Of a stretch of DNA of 64,000 nucleotides, positions 1-11,082 are shown piece by piece. A program made the translations under genes and the position numbers. The notes below the pieces were generated by a model. That model had not been told where the DNA came from and ran no database searches. It saw only the letters and a program-made list of their open reading frames with translations. How positions within the stretch are numbered: position 1 is the first letter of the stretch; every line of letters begins with the position of its first letter. The stretch comes from Malus domestica (taxonomy: Eukaryota; Streptophyta; Magnoliopsida; Rosales; Rosaceae). The stretch spans positions 15,545,001 through 15,609,000 of the forward strand of contig NC_091669.1 in the NCBI RefSeq assembly GCF_042453785.1. The letters run 5' to 3'.

Positions 1-658
1 CCGGTGATATCTTAAGTCGGCATAGATAACTCTGTCATCGTAGAATCAGCCGGTCTCGCAGTACCTTCCGTTGGCATCAACAACACTGCGGCGAGGACGG
101 TTGGTTACCTATCCAAGTCTCGGTCGAGAAGGATTCCCGAATCCTTATTGATTGAGGTCGTCTCATTAGCCTTCTCGGCGAAGTGAGGTGTTACAGTTTA
201 TTGAGCTCGGCGCATTGCACGCCGAGTTATTTTATGATTGGATACTCCCAAGTGGGATTTAGAGTTCGGCATTCAGACGGCCGAACCACGTTTACTATTA
301 AGACTTATATTCGCTTTGAGTATTTGTGCCCTTACACTTTGGTGTCGATTCGGCGAGAATTTACTTTGACGAATAACATCACCGTGACCGAATCCGACGA
401 CGGAGATTCGTGAACTTCGTAAGAATAGTAATCTTGTCTTCAGGTTCGAGAGCCCAAGAGGCCGAGACGTGTTCCTTTCTTGGCCGCAATCGCAAGACGC
501 AGAAGTCAGCCGCGCACCCAACGCAACATCAACAAATTTACTCCTCGGCCGAGCTCAGCCGATGAGTTGGCACTCCCCGCATTCACCGAAGGACGTAGTT
601 AGCTTATAGATTACTCGGCCTACGCGCCACGTAGGCTTGGTAGTTTTTAGGGTCAACA
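1..658. mobile_element. Tail of an LTR-type retroelement (start outside window)
   Basis: This stretch is much richer in GC and in CGGC/GCCG words than the AT-rich DNA that follows, and the change is abrupt near 658, where the sequence ends in a CA-type terminus (gggtcaaca). No long protein-coding frame is visible. The composition and terminus suit the 3' LTR or non-coding end of an LTR retroelement, possibly gypsy-like, but neither a second LTR nor a target duplication can be seen because the left end is cut by the window. Confidence 0.4.
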
Positions 659-762
659 ATGTCACTGTATTCTAGGTGAATCAATTAAAATCTATGAAAT
701 CCATGTGAGTTAATAATTACATTAAACTGTATTAGATTTCTAATTGAATACATCCTACAATG

Positions 763-1057
763 TTTGATTCATAGAATTTCGTGTTTATAATCGAAACCGG
801 TTATGTTATAAATCAATTTAGATATCTTTACAAAAAATCAATTAAAATTAAGGTCATTTAGTCAATCAAAGCTAACAAATAGATAAGCAGTTAACAATGC
901 TTTTACCGAATTCATCTATTTGTTTTTTTTTTCTTTTTTGTATAGTTTGATGACTAATGGTCTCATCTTTTATTGATTTTTTTTCATAAATGATTTTTAT
1001 AGAGTGATTTATAATATTAATGGTTTCGATCATAAACTTGAAGTTCCGTAAATCAGC
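763..1057. mobile_element. MITE with long terminal inverted repeats, copy 1
   Basis: The left arm (about 774-818) and right arm (about 1002-1046) are imperfect inverted copies of each other. Both carry the word 'atcgaaacc' followed by an AT-rich stretch and 'ataaatca'. There is no coding capacity. A related sequence with the same arms and a similar interior lies near 54897-55287, so this is a dispersed family. I could not fix the outer ends or a target duplication, so the superfamily is left open. Confidence 0.5.
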
Positions 1058-2446
1058 CACGAAGTTAATTGAGGAGAAACTCCTCCTCAACCATTGAGGA
1101 GCAGTTAATTCCTAGGGACAGTTATATCCATGTCCAAAAATCCAAATTGGTTTTTAAATTGAGTCCAATTATAACATACGTATGTCATATCATAAAGAAG
1201 ACTACAAAATTTTCCAAGCAAAAAATATTTAAGACAGAATTCAATACAACTAATTTGAATAGGTAGATTACAAGAAAAAAAAAATATCTATATATAGGTA
1301 GCGAAAAAGCGATTTATCTGTTATATAGGTAGATTATCAATAAAGAAATCTATGATATAGGTTTATTAAATAACTAAAAAGACTAAATGCAACATTGTTC
1401 AAGGAATTTAATTTTTATGATTTAGGATACTACAATTCTTTAAAATTTTCATTTTTATCAAAACTTAACAAAAAGATAACAGTCATAAGACCTATTTTGA
1501 AGAAGTGGACTATTTCTGATAATAACTCATAAAATTGGATTTATATTGAATTTACCTTAATTTCTAAAATAAATGCTTTCATTAACGTACAACTTTTTTT
1601 TGTTGGCCAAAATTTTAGATTTTCATTATAAATCAATTGATAATACGTGGAGTAATTTAATTTTTTATGTCTATTATTTCCTCAACGTGGGATGTGTCAA
1701 CAACATAGTAACAATCAAAATATTTTATTTTCTTAACTATTACTAGCACAATGTCCCACACTTTGTGTGTGGCAATATCTGTTTTTAGGAAGGAGAGAGG
1801 GAGAAAAAAGAGGAACGTGGGATGGGAGAGAGAAGTTGGTATTTTTATTTTTCATTTTTCAAATTAGAGGATGTTAGGATCACATGTGAGTGAGGTTTTA
1901 AAATAAAACTGTAAAATTTAATTTGTGTGAATTTACTTAACTGCCCATGATTTTATTTTGTGGTATAAGATTAAATTGTCTTTCATCCTCTTTTAATTGA
2001 CAAAAAGAATTTTATTAATATGTTGTTTAAATTAAAAAAACAATCCTCACAAAATCATCCAAATTAATCGACAATCTTTTTTCTTAAAGAAACAAAAATT
2101 ATATATTCTAAAGTTGGATTCCTAATTGCACTTTTAATCTCGCATCAAACTTGAAAAAGGCCAAGTTGATATCGCCTTAATAAAGGAGTCTGCCACTAAA
2201 CCACACTAAAAAAGAAAACTTATCACACTTACCACTTTTCTGTACAAAACCTTGCTATTAACAATTTGTATGTCTATTCATATTGGAAGGAACTGCATCA
2301 TATTTTAATCAATATTCTTGTGTAATCTCCAACTGTTTTAGCGGTGAGCAAAATGAAACTCATACTTATAAGAGCATTCAGTTATACATAAGCATATAGA
2401 TTGAGATCATATAACTAATTTAGATCAATTTCTTAAGTGCTAAAAT
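1058..2446. other. AT-rich intergenic stretch
   Basis: About 1.4 kb of AT-rich DNA with short A and T runs. No gene, RNA or element could be recognised. Confidence 0.5.
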
Positions 2447-3232
2447 CAAGAATCAAATTGAATTCTATGTTCTTTCCGAGGTGAGAGCTTTTTATCTCTA
2501 ACCTGAGAGTACTTTTCACCGCTTGTGAGTCTTTCAAACTTAAGATTTTTCGGTGGCATTAGCCCTAGCTTTGGCCGGGGGTCGGTTGCCGTGTCTTCTT
2601 TTTTCTCTTTTCTTTCTTTTTTTCTCTTTTCTTTCTTTTTTTCCTTGCCTCTACTATTGTCTCTCCCCAATTTTCACTTATATCTACCTATTTCCTCTAC
2701 CCTGAGGGTAAACCTCTTCCCAGCTCTTCCTTGGTCCCATCATCAACCATGTTTCCTGGTGAGATCGTGTGTAGAGTTCCGGTGTTTACACAGGTTCGGG
2801 TGTTTCCAACACCACCACTTACTCCTTGTTGTTTGCTGGTTCTGGCAGTGTCACTCATGGGTTTCCACGAGCTTCATACTGGTAGTCGGCTTCTTTCGCT
2901 TTGTTGCTGACTATCCCTTGTTTATGGATGTGCTCAAGTAGCAATCAGGGTTGGAGGTGGCGTCTGCAGAGGCGATACTTGACGGTGAACAGGGAATCGG
3001 ACAATGAACTGGAAACTGTTTCTGTTGGTGGAGATTGCAATGGAAGCTTCTGGTGGAAGCTATGCTGTTTTTCTAGACCTCATTGTTGTTGGGCTCTTTT
3101 TCTGCTTTACTTTTGTTTTAGGCCTTTTTGTTTGTTTATAAGTGTATGTTGGGCCTGTGGTGTAAATTTGTGTTAGCCATATAATAAAATTTCCCTTTTG
3201 ACCAAAAAAATAAAAAACAAGAATCAAATTGA
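2447..3232 (+). mobile_element. L1-type retroposed insert with 15-bp target duplication and A-rich tail
   Basis: The 15-bp word caagaatcaaattga occurs at 2447-2461 and again at 3218-3232. Between the two lies a 756-bp insert ending in an A-rich tail just before the second copy. A long exact duplication plus a 3' A tail is the signature of target-primed reverse transcription by L1-type machinery. The insert has a pyrimidine-rich tract near 2600-2645 and short open frames (for example 2525-2941) that match no protein I recognise. Its 3' part resembles LINE 3' untranslated DNA. It is most likely a 5'-truncated LINE or a non-autonomous LINE passenger; a processed copy of a host transcript is the alternative. 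Confidence 0.65.
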
Positions 3233-3521
3233 TTCAAAGCAAAACCAATAATTTTTATTTTTCTCTATTTGATCTACTTTGATTCACCAATTTAAATGTC
3301 CACCCTCAATTCTAACCGGACCGGACCAATTCAATTGATTTGATTTTTGTGGTCAGGTTCTCCTGAATCAAGGTGGACTAAACAGTAACTTTATTATGTC
3401 TCCAATTTCGATTTGAGGAGTGAATCGGACTGAACCGGATCTTGTCCACCCTGCGGATATGCCTAGTCTTTTAATCTCGAACGTTCATAGTATCAACGGT
3501 CAGATCACCCCCTTACCCTCC

Positions 3522-3550
3522 TATATAGTCCTTCAACTTTCTAGGGTTTC
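3522..3550 (+). promoter_or_regulatory. TATA-like box and telo-box ahead of the RPS3 pseudogene
   Basis: A TATATAG word at 3522-3528 is followed by tagggttt at 3542-3549, the telo-box found in many plant ribosomal-protein promoters. They sit about 120-145 bp before the ancestral ATG at 3666. This suggests the copy arose by DNA duplication with its promoter rather than from mRNA. Present activity is unknown. Confidence 0.45.
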
Positions 3551-4122
3551 CAATTCCAAATAAAGCAACTAACAAAAGCTGCTAAGCAGCTGCAGCAGAG
3601 GGGGTTTTTTTTTTATTTCTTCCTTTTAATTCACCGAACGTTCCAAAAAGCGGCGCCGACCAACCATGGCGGCAACTAGCAAAAAGCGAAAGGTCTCACC
3701 TTTGAACGAATGCGGTTTCGACGTCCATACACGCCCTAATGTAAATTTTCCGACGATTTCCACCCCTTTGAAAGAATACGATTTGTTATCTAATTTCATT
3801 TGCGTATCGCAGTTTGTGGCCGACGGAGTGTTGTTCGCGGAGCCGAACGAGGTGCTGACCGGATATCTGGCGTAGGATGGCTACTCCGGCGTTGAAGTTA
3901 GGGTTACGCCGGTGTTGACCGAAATCATCGTCCGAGCCACTTGGACTCAAAACGTTCTCGGTATGACATTGATTTATTTATTTTAATTTTTGGTTGAATA
4001 TGAGATTTTATGTGGATTTACACTACGCAATTAGCTGAAAGTTAGTAACTTTGATCTTTTTAATATTTTGTTGGCTAGGTCCCTGAGAAAATGGAAGATC
4101 AAGGCTGATACTAGTGCTTGCA

Positions 4123-4147
4123 CATATATATATATATATATATATAT
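4123..4147. repeat. (AT)n microsatellite
   Basis: An uninterrupted run of AT dinucleotides in the second intron of the RPS3 pseudogene, a potentially variable marker. Confidence 0.9.
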
Positions 4148-4943
4148 TTTATTTTATTTTGGTAAAAAGTGTGTCCAATTTTTCAATGTTGAGATTATTA
4201 AGTTTAAAAGTCGAATTGATTTGGTTACTGATATGCTTATCTACTTGAGGATAAGGCTTCGGAAATGACCCCGAAGTTCAATTATTGATGTTATGCGCAA
4301 TTCATAAGAAAATGTGAAGATTCAGTGTTAGTAATTTCGTAGGATGAGATTATTTAAGAAAGAAATATGTGGACCCTATTAAGTGCAGTGAAGATTTCAC
4401 GACAACTCAATTGTTTCGGAATTGAATTCTTTACTATAGATATTGCAATAGAATATGTTTCTTCTTAAAAGGAAAATTACAGAACAATAGGTTCGGTATA
4501 GATAAGGCATTCTTCTACTTATGGAGAGTTTTGGGAAAAAAAAGGTTTCCTGATTTAGCTATAACATGAGTTGATAAGTTTGCTTTTGCTGATTAGACTT
4601 TTTTATTGATGGGTTTAGGTGAGAAAGGAAGAAGAATATAAGAACTGGCATCTGTTGTTCAGAAGCGTTTTAAGTTTTCGAGAACAGTGTTGATCTTTAA
4701 GCAGAGAAAGTCAACAACTGAGGGCTCTGTGCCGTTGCTCAGGCAGTCTTTGGGTTACAAGCTTCTAGGAGGGTTTGCTGTCCGGAGGTATGCTGAAAAC
4801 TGACTTGATCTCTTTACCTATTGGTACAATGCTGTATGACTATTGGTTTTGAGATGCTTTATAAACGTTAGTCTGGGTAAAAGGAAATGGTTTCCAATAC
4901 TCTTTCTAACAGATGTCAGCTTAATAGCATTCTGTTTTTATCT

Positions 4944-6990
4944 CCTTTTACCCACAATAATGGGTTAAGAGGATCCTAAGGTTGGTGTTTTGTTAGTCTG
5001 TTTGAACTGTTAATAGTTCTTGGAGTTCAGGAACTCCTACATTTCATAACATTCCTTTGTTTCCGCATCTAATATAATAGTCAGTGAACCTCAATTTGAC
5101 TAAGGGAATGAAATTAAGAAAAACCATTTCACTAATTATTGTCGCATAGGTGCTGCTCCTGTTGAGATTTTTATTATTGGGGATGTGACCTCCATCATCT
5201 CATTATATCTTATGCGGTTTCTTTCTAATCTATTACATTTATTGTATCACATGCACATGCACATACACAAACTCAAACTTGCGCACATGGGCGCGCACAC
5301 ACTCACACACTCATACATATCAGTTTTATTAGCGTTAGCATTCAATAATAATATCTCCCTTTACTCACAATAATGGGTTAAGAGGATCCTTAAGAATGCT
5401 TATATTACAGGTTGGAGTTTTGTTAGTCTGTTTGAACTGTTAATAGTTCTTGGAGTTCGGGAACTCCTACATTTCATACCGTACCTGTGTTTCCGCATCT
5501 AATATACTAGTCAGTGAGCCTCGGTTTGACTAAGGGAATGAAATTAAGAAAAAGCATTTCACTAATTATTGTCACATAGGTACCACTCCATTTGAGATTT
5601 TTATTGTTGGGGATGTGACCTCCATCATCTCATTATATTTTATACGATTTCTTTCTACATTTATTGTATCACCCGCAAATGCACATACGCAAACTCAAAC
5701 TTGCGTGCATGCACGCACACACACACACTCATACATATCAATTTTATTAGCTTTAGCATTCAATAATATATCTCCTTTACTCACAATAATGGGTTAAGAG
5801 GATCCTTAAGAATGCTTACATTACAGGTTGGAGTTTTGTTAGTCTGTTACTGTTAATAGTTCTTGGAGTTCGGGAACTCCTACATTTCATAACATTTATG
5901 TGTTATCCAAACCTAAACTGCCAGTCATTGAACATCACTGTGATTGAGGGAAATAAATGAAGTACAAACATTTACGACTAATTAAGTTTCAAACATGATT
6001 GAGCATTACATAAATGTTACTCCTGTTGGAATGATAAGTGTCAAATTTCTTAGTATCCAACATATCATTAGATCTTATGCATTATCTCTATGAACTATCG
6101 AATTGCTTCCTGAAATTGCACACTTGTATATATTCATGGGAATCTATTAGCATTAATCTATATTAACAAAAGTGTTACTCCGTAGACTGCAACTCTTTTT
6201 TACTCGTGAATTTTTAGTACAAATAATTACGTATGTACATCTGCAATTAATTAAGTACAGTTTGTACATCCACGCAACAGAGATGATCTCTTTCTATAGA
6301 AAACAATTTCACATGTCTACTGTTTCCAGATGGTAACATTAGTCGCTATAGCATTCAGATTTTATCTCCCTTTACTCATAATAACAATGGGTTAAGAGGA
6401 CCCTCTGGAATGCTTAAATTGCAGTTTGGAGTTTTGTTAGTCTGTTTGAACTGTTAATAGTTCTTGGAGTTCGGGAACTCCTACATTTCATAACATTCTT
6501 TTGTTTTCCAAAGCTAATATACTAGTCATCATCAGCATGAAATGTTACTTGGCAGCTTCAAAGCTTAAGCTGTAGTGGCCAATGTTTTACATGCTAATTA
6601 TAAGTTTAAATATCCGAGTTCAGTATCCATGATCCACCTTTTTAAGTTGACTTATCACTTTTTGCAAAATCCAAGCCCACTGTTGTGAGAGAACCCGTTA
6701 AGCTGTTAACATCTATTTATTTTGGGATATAGGTTAGTCTTGCAAAAGGAAAATACATTTGTCAATTGCGTGCCCACCATCTTGTCAAATTTATTAGCAT
6801 TCTTTTACATTTTCCCTACCTACGATACAATAATGGGTTAAGAGGATCCTCAAGAATGCTTACATTATATGTTTGGAGTTTTGTTAGTCTGTTTGAACTG
6901 TTAGTAGTTCTTGGAGTTCGGGAACTCCTACATTTCATAGCATTCCTGTATTATCCAATCCTAATATACTTTTTATTCTGGGTCAAAAAC
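4944..6990 (+). repeat. Five-copy tandem repeat inside intron 3 of the RPS3 pseudogene
   Basis: A core beginning 'aataatgggttaagagga' and running about 110 bp to 'ctcctacatttcata' recurs near 4949, 5370, 5786, 6384 and 6831. Spacings are about 420, 416, 598 and 447 bp. Units 1 and 2 also share a longer 3' part with CA-rich microsatellite words (near 5250-5310 and 5680-5730). Each core holds the hairpin ggagttcgggaactcc or a one-base variant. Unequal spacing and graded similarity point to stepwise duplication followed by decay. The expansion accounts for most of the 2.5-kb intron. Confidence 0.8.
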
Positions 6991-7863
6991 CAATCCTAAT
7001 ATAGTCATTAATTGTCAGCGTGCTTGAGGGAATCAATTAATTAAAAGGGAATCAATTAATTAAACACGGATTACTAATTGAAGTTAATTTCAATCCTGAG
7101 TTAATCAATTAGTACTGTTCTTTTCAGAACCATAGTCCTTATGACATTAACCTACACTGTTGGGCTTGACCACATATATTGATACACTGTTTCCTTGTTC
7201 TGTGTTGCTTGGTTTATGCCATAATTAGGGCTTGTACAGATCTGTTTTTGCACAACCATTATGCTTTAGTTATTACCTAGGTATTTGGGTTTGTCGACTT
7301 CTATTGATCATCCCTTTACCTTCTTTTTTTGTTAGGACATGCTATGGCGTTTGTAGATTTGTCATGGAAAGTGGTGCAAAGGGATGCAAGGTGCGAATGA
7401 AAGCTGTTCTTTCCACTTGACCTTATTAGGCTGCACCAACATAGTACAATGAATCTTTCTACTCTACAACCTGTGGGTCATTGTTAGTGGCAAAATCAGG
7501 GCTCAGCGTGCCAAGTCTATGAAATTCAAGGATGGATACATGATATCCTCTGGCCAGCCTGTAAAGGAATATATCGATGCTGCTGTGCCGCATGTGCTTC
7601 TTAGACAGGTTAGCTCCTCCACCATTCTGGCTCTTATGTGCTTTTGTTATCTTTACTTATTTTTCGTATATCCATTTTTCAAGGTGTTCTTGGGATTAAG
7701 GTCAAAATCACTCTCGATTGGGATCCCAAGGGTAAGCAAGGCTCCAAAACACCCCTACCTGATCTGGTCACCATCCACCAACCCAAAGAGGACGACATCA
7801 GATCAGGCCCCCCGTTGTGGCAACCGAAAGTCTGAAATACCAGTTGGCCTTGTCGCTGCTTAG

Positions 7864-8775
7864 AGTTGTTTTAACGCATGCTCATACCATTTTTTTTAGT
7901 CAATATACTAATTTCTCATATTCCGCATAATCTCATTTCTAGTTGGATGCCTGTTAGTACCCGATTGGAATATGAGAATGAGATTATGTCTTTAGAATTG
8001 TAATTTTCTTAGCCAGCAAATAGAAAAAGCAACTCATGCTCTGTATGTTACCCGCGTTTGTGTCCTCCCGACTTTTGCTGTTGGAATCTTAACTTCGTAT
8101 GGGAAATAGTATTGGGCTGCCTCCCTTTGTATTTACTCTTATGGTTAAAATTCAAATTCAAAGATAATTCTTCTATTTCTTTTTTATTAATGGGGTTGGG
8201 AGTCGTGAACTTAAGAACCTCATCTTTTAAGAGGAAGACCAGAGGAAGATCAGGGTGGGTTAGGTTTCACAATGGGTTAGCAATAATATGACTTAAATTC
8301 GTCTTTAGCGAGAATCGAACATAAGATTTCTTATTTACAAGTGAAGGCGATAATCAAATATAAGATCTTTCATTTACAAGTGAAGAAAAATATTACTATA
8401 CTGTAGTACCAAGTGTCCTTTTGAATAGGAATATTGTTTGGGCTTAATTGGGTTAATAGTTCTTGTGGTGGTAGGGTGGTTGGAAAATAATTCATGTGGT
8501 AAAAAAAAACTAGGATTTAAGCCTCTGTGGTGAAGGATGTTAGGATTTAGGCTCATAATTGAAAATTTCGTCAACTCTCAATTAATTATTAACACATGAG
8601 GCTCACATGTATAACTAAAAGGGTAAAGTTCACCTCATATTTAAGCCTCACATGCTAACAATTAACGGAAAGTTTCGATTTAATCTAATATGTGTGGCTC
8701 ATATGCTAATAATTAACTGAGAGTTGACGGTTTTGGGTATAGTCATATTCTAACCAAGTAACGGTTAATCTAAAC
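7864..8775. other. Former RPS3 3' flank and AT-rich intergenic DNA
   Basis: AT-rich DNA after the pseudogene. Short imperfect direct repeats occur (for example 'ttatttacaagtgaag' near 8330 and a variant near 8370), along with several 'attaactgagagttgac'-like words near 8570-8730. No gene is supported. The repeated words suggest an old, unidentified repeat. Confidence 0.4.
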
Positions 8776-9480
8776 TAGGCCTGGGCACGGTTTGGTACCG
8801 AGGTGGTACCAAAACCGAACCTATAGCAAAATTTCGGTACGGTATGAATGGTTGTACCAACTTAGTACCGAACCTATTCGGTCCAAGTATAGGTTCGGTT
8901 CTGGGCCTTTAAGGAACAATGCCTGTTTTTCAATTTTTGTAAACAAAAAAAATAAATAAATAAAACGTCCAAATCAGTTTTTGGCCCAAAATTAACAAAG
9001 TTCACACAAATTAATTTTTGGCCCAGATTTCAATGCACGCATACATTTTTGTCTTCTCAAGTTAAGACCCTGGTAAGCCTCACTCAAAGATCGAGAAATG
9101 AATGTTGTAAAAGATGGAAATGATAAACTGGTAACAGTTCCACATGTAAGACTTAGGGCTAAATGTGTCTATTACCCGGAACATACAAATGATGGTAACT
9201 TTGCGGCCGATTCAAGCATTAATGATACATTTGGAATGAGAAAACATCTTAGCCGACAATGTAAATTTTATCAGGCCAACTTGAGGAAAAATAAAAAACT
9301 TCTTTACGAGGATAAGAAATGGGGTATAACTTCTTTGGTTAGAATATGAGTATGACTCAATTGGTAAACATAGATAAAGACGTTATTACAAGCAATATGG
9401 TTTGAAGCCAAAACCTAAATGAAACCTAACCATTTGATTTGGTGCGGTTTCAAACGTTTTTGGTTCGGTTTTCAACCCTT
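8776..9480 (+). mobile_element. Degraded hAT transposon with BED-finger-like ORF fragment
   Basis: The left end (taggcctgggcacgg, 8776-8790) opens a stretch rich in 'ggttcggt' and 'ggtacc' words, as in subterminal regions of plant hAT elements. An open frame at 9098-9349 (83 codons) contains RLRAKCVYYPEH followed later by MRKHLSRQC. This is the layout of a BED-type zinc finger at the N-terminus of hAT transposases, but with one expected Cys replaced by Tyr and no catalytic domain after it. 'ggttcggttttcaaccc' near 9460 could be subterminal DNA of the far end, but no matching inverted end or 8-bp duplication was found. It is an internally deleted, inactive copy. Confidence 0.55.
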
Positions 9481-10063
9481 TTACATACAAAATGAAAAAA
9501 ATTATCTTTGTCCTCCTCTCTCTCTCCCCTTTCTCACATAAATATTAGAAAAGGACTAACCAAATAAGATAGAATTTGAGTAAATAACAATGAAACAAAT
9601 TGATACACTTCTACCATTTTATACCAAAATATTATCAACCAAAATAAACCTTTTTTTTTTACAAATTAAGGTACCCTAGTCAATATCTTTTACAATTTCA
9701 CATTCACCCCCCCCCCCCCCACAAAAAAAAAAACCAAAATTGAAGCCTTCAGTACCTTACCTAGAATCCGCCACTGGCGACTAAGAAAAGTAATAATCGC
9801 CCAAACAAAGCAACTGAGGACAAGAACATACATATTTGAATATGATTTACATGCATACACAGGAACCAATATTATGCAAATGTTTTGTCCCCAATGCTAA
9901 ATGAGACCGAATTGTCCTTGACCCAAACCCCAACCTTAGCCACACACATAACTCAACGAATGCATCTCTAGATTCACCTCGACCTCACTTGTTACCGCGC
10001 AAGTTCCATCATTGTAGTCCCAAGAAAAATAAAACCGACCACCTCATTTTCGACTATGTAATC

Positions 10064-10578
10064 TGTTTGTACCATACTTGACCAATCCCGAAACTACTAA
10101 GCACCGGTCAACGTTATACCGTCAAGGGCCCAGAAGAGTTTCCCTCCAACCAGGAGGTCAATCACAGCGCGACACGTGTCGACATCAGAAGCCAATCATA
10201 GCGCCACACGTGTCAACATCAGAAGTCAATCACAACACGACACGTGTCAATGTCAGAATGAAACTAGAAACTCTCTTCTATAAATAGAGATCATTCTCTC
10301 ACAATATTTCCTAATGTCATTTGTACTAAATCATTCACTAGTACTCACTAAATGAGAGCTTGAACCTATGTACTTGTGTAAACCCTTCACAATTAATGAG
10401 AACTCATCTACTCCGTGGACGTAGCCAATCTGGATAAACTACGTACATCTTATGTTTGCTTCCCTGTCCCTATCCATTTACATACTTATTCACACTAGTG
10501 ACTGGAGCAATCTAGCGAAGGTCACAAACTTAACACTTTCTGTTGTACCAAAGTCCTCGTTGATTTTGTGCATCAACA
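10064..10578 (+). mobile_element. Solo LTR with 5-bp target duplication
   Basis: The element begins TGTTTGTACC and ends ATCAACA, and the word taatc flanks it on both sides (10059-10063 and 10579-10583), so this is a complete LTR left after recombination. A TATA-like word (ctataaataga) lies near 10278. The right part, from the 'ttcctaatgtcatttgtac' region onward, is closely similar to 29570-29795, so the family occurs at least twice in this window. No internal coding region remains. Confidence 0.75.
10160..10260 (+). promoter_or_regulatory. Three G-boxes at exact 34-bp spacing inside the solo LTR
   Basis: The palindrome cacgtg occurs at 10173-10178, 10207-10212 and 10241-10246. Each sits in an acacgtgt core in a tandem repeat unit of about 34 bp and lies upstream of the LTR TATA-like box. 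CACGTG cores are bound by bZIP and bHLH factors, and ACACGTGT resembles an ABA-response element. Regulatory activity is inference from spacing and motif only. Confidence 0.6.
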
Positions 10579-11082
10579 TAATCAATCGAGAAACTAATCA
10601 CAATCGAAAGAACTATATATTACACTTTCTCTTTATTTAAATTTAAATTTACATAAATATGCAAATTAATGAGAAATAATACATATACGAGATAAAACTT
10701 TCAATCTGAAAATTATTTAAGGTTGTGATAGAGGGAGGGGGGCAAGCAAAATGGGAGAGGGGAGAATGTCCCAGAGTTGGGGGGTAGAGTAATTTTTCAT
10801 CTAATTTGTACTTTTATCATTTTCAAATTTGTAAATCAAATAGATATTGTTATAAATAAATTGGATTGAATGTCATTAATTGACTAGTGAAAATAAACAC
10901 GATAACTAAACGGGCAATTAAAAACATAGAGACTAATTGACGCAATGAGTAGAACATCGAGATCAGTTTGACATTTAAGCCAAATAAAAAAAAAAATTTC
11001 TATCCAAAAAGAAAAAAAAAAAAAAAAATTTAAAGTGATCCGGACGCCAAGTCCCATTTGTGAACTGCATTGGAAGTAGAGT

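Larger units (their letters stand above)
3666..7863 (+). pseudogene. RPS3: 40S ribosomal protein S3 (uS3) pseudogene with introns retained
   Basis: RPS3 is a KH-domain protein of the small ribosomal subunit at the mRNA entry site. Family blocks appear in order: MAATSKKRK (3666-3692), FVADGVLFAEPNEVL (from 3813), [60 protein letters not shown], and [17 protein letters not shown] (from 7684). Inferred exons are 3666-3692, 3813-3960, 4619-4787, 7336-7390, 7477-7608 and about 7684-7863, so this is a DNA-level copy, not a retrocopy. The breaks are clear. TAG replaces a Glu codon at 3873-3875. A stop follows GRRI in exon 3, which also has frameshifts. The acceptor before 7477 reads gg instead of ag, the junction near 7683 is out of frame, and the C-terminal tail is frameshifted. 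The 120-nt first intron lacks stops and creates a false 69-codon ORF. It is clearly dead as an S3 gene. Confidence 0.9.

Noticed and set aside
2525-2941. A 138-codon ORF in the L1-type insert
   Set aside because: Mostly a pyrimidine tract translated as Phe/Ser/Leu, with no known domain; better explained as part of the retroposed insert.
3666-3875. A 69-codon ORF starting MAATSKKRK
   Set aside because: It is the first exon of the RPS3 pseudogene read through a stop-free 120-nt intron into exon 2, ending at a nonsense codon; not an independent gene.
8776-9480. The 83-codon ORF at 9098-9349 as a host zinc-finger gene
   Set aside because: A BED-like finger next to hAT-type subterminal words, with one zinc ligand missing and no further domain, points to a transposase remnant.
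10160-10260. CRISPR-like appearance of regularly spaced repeats
   Set aside because: Units are contiguous tandem copies in a plant LTR with no unique spacers; CRISPR arrays do not occur in plant nuclear genomes.
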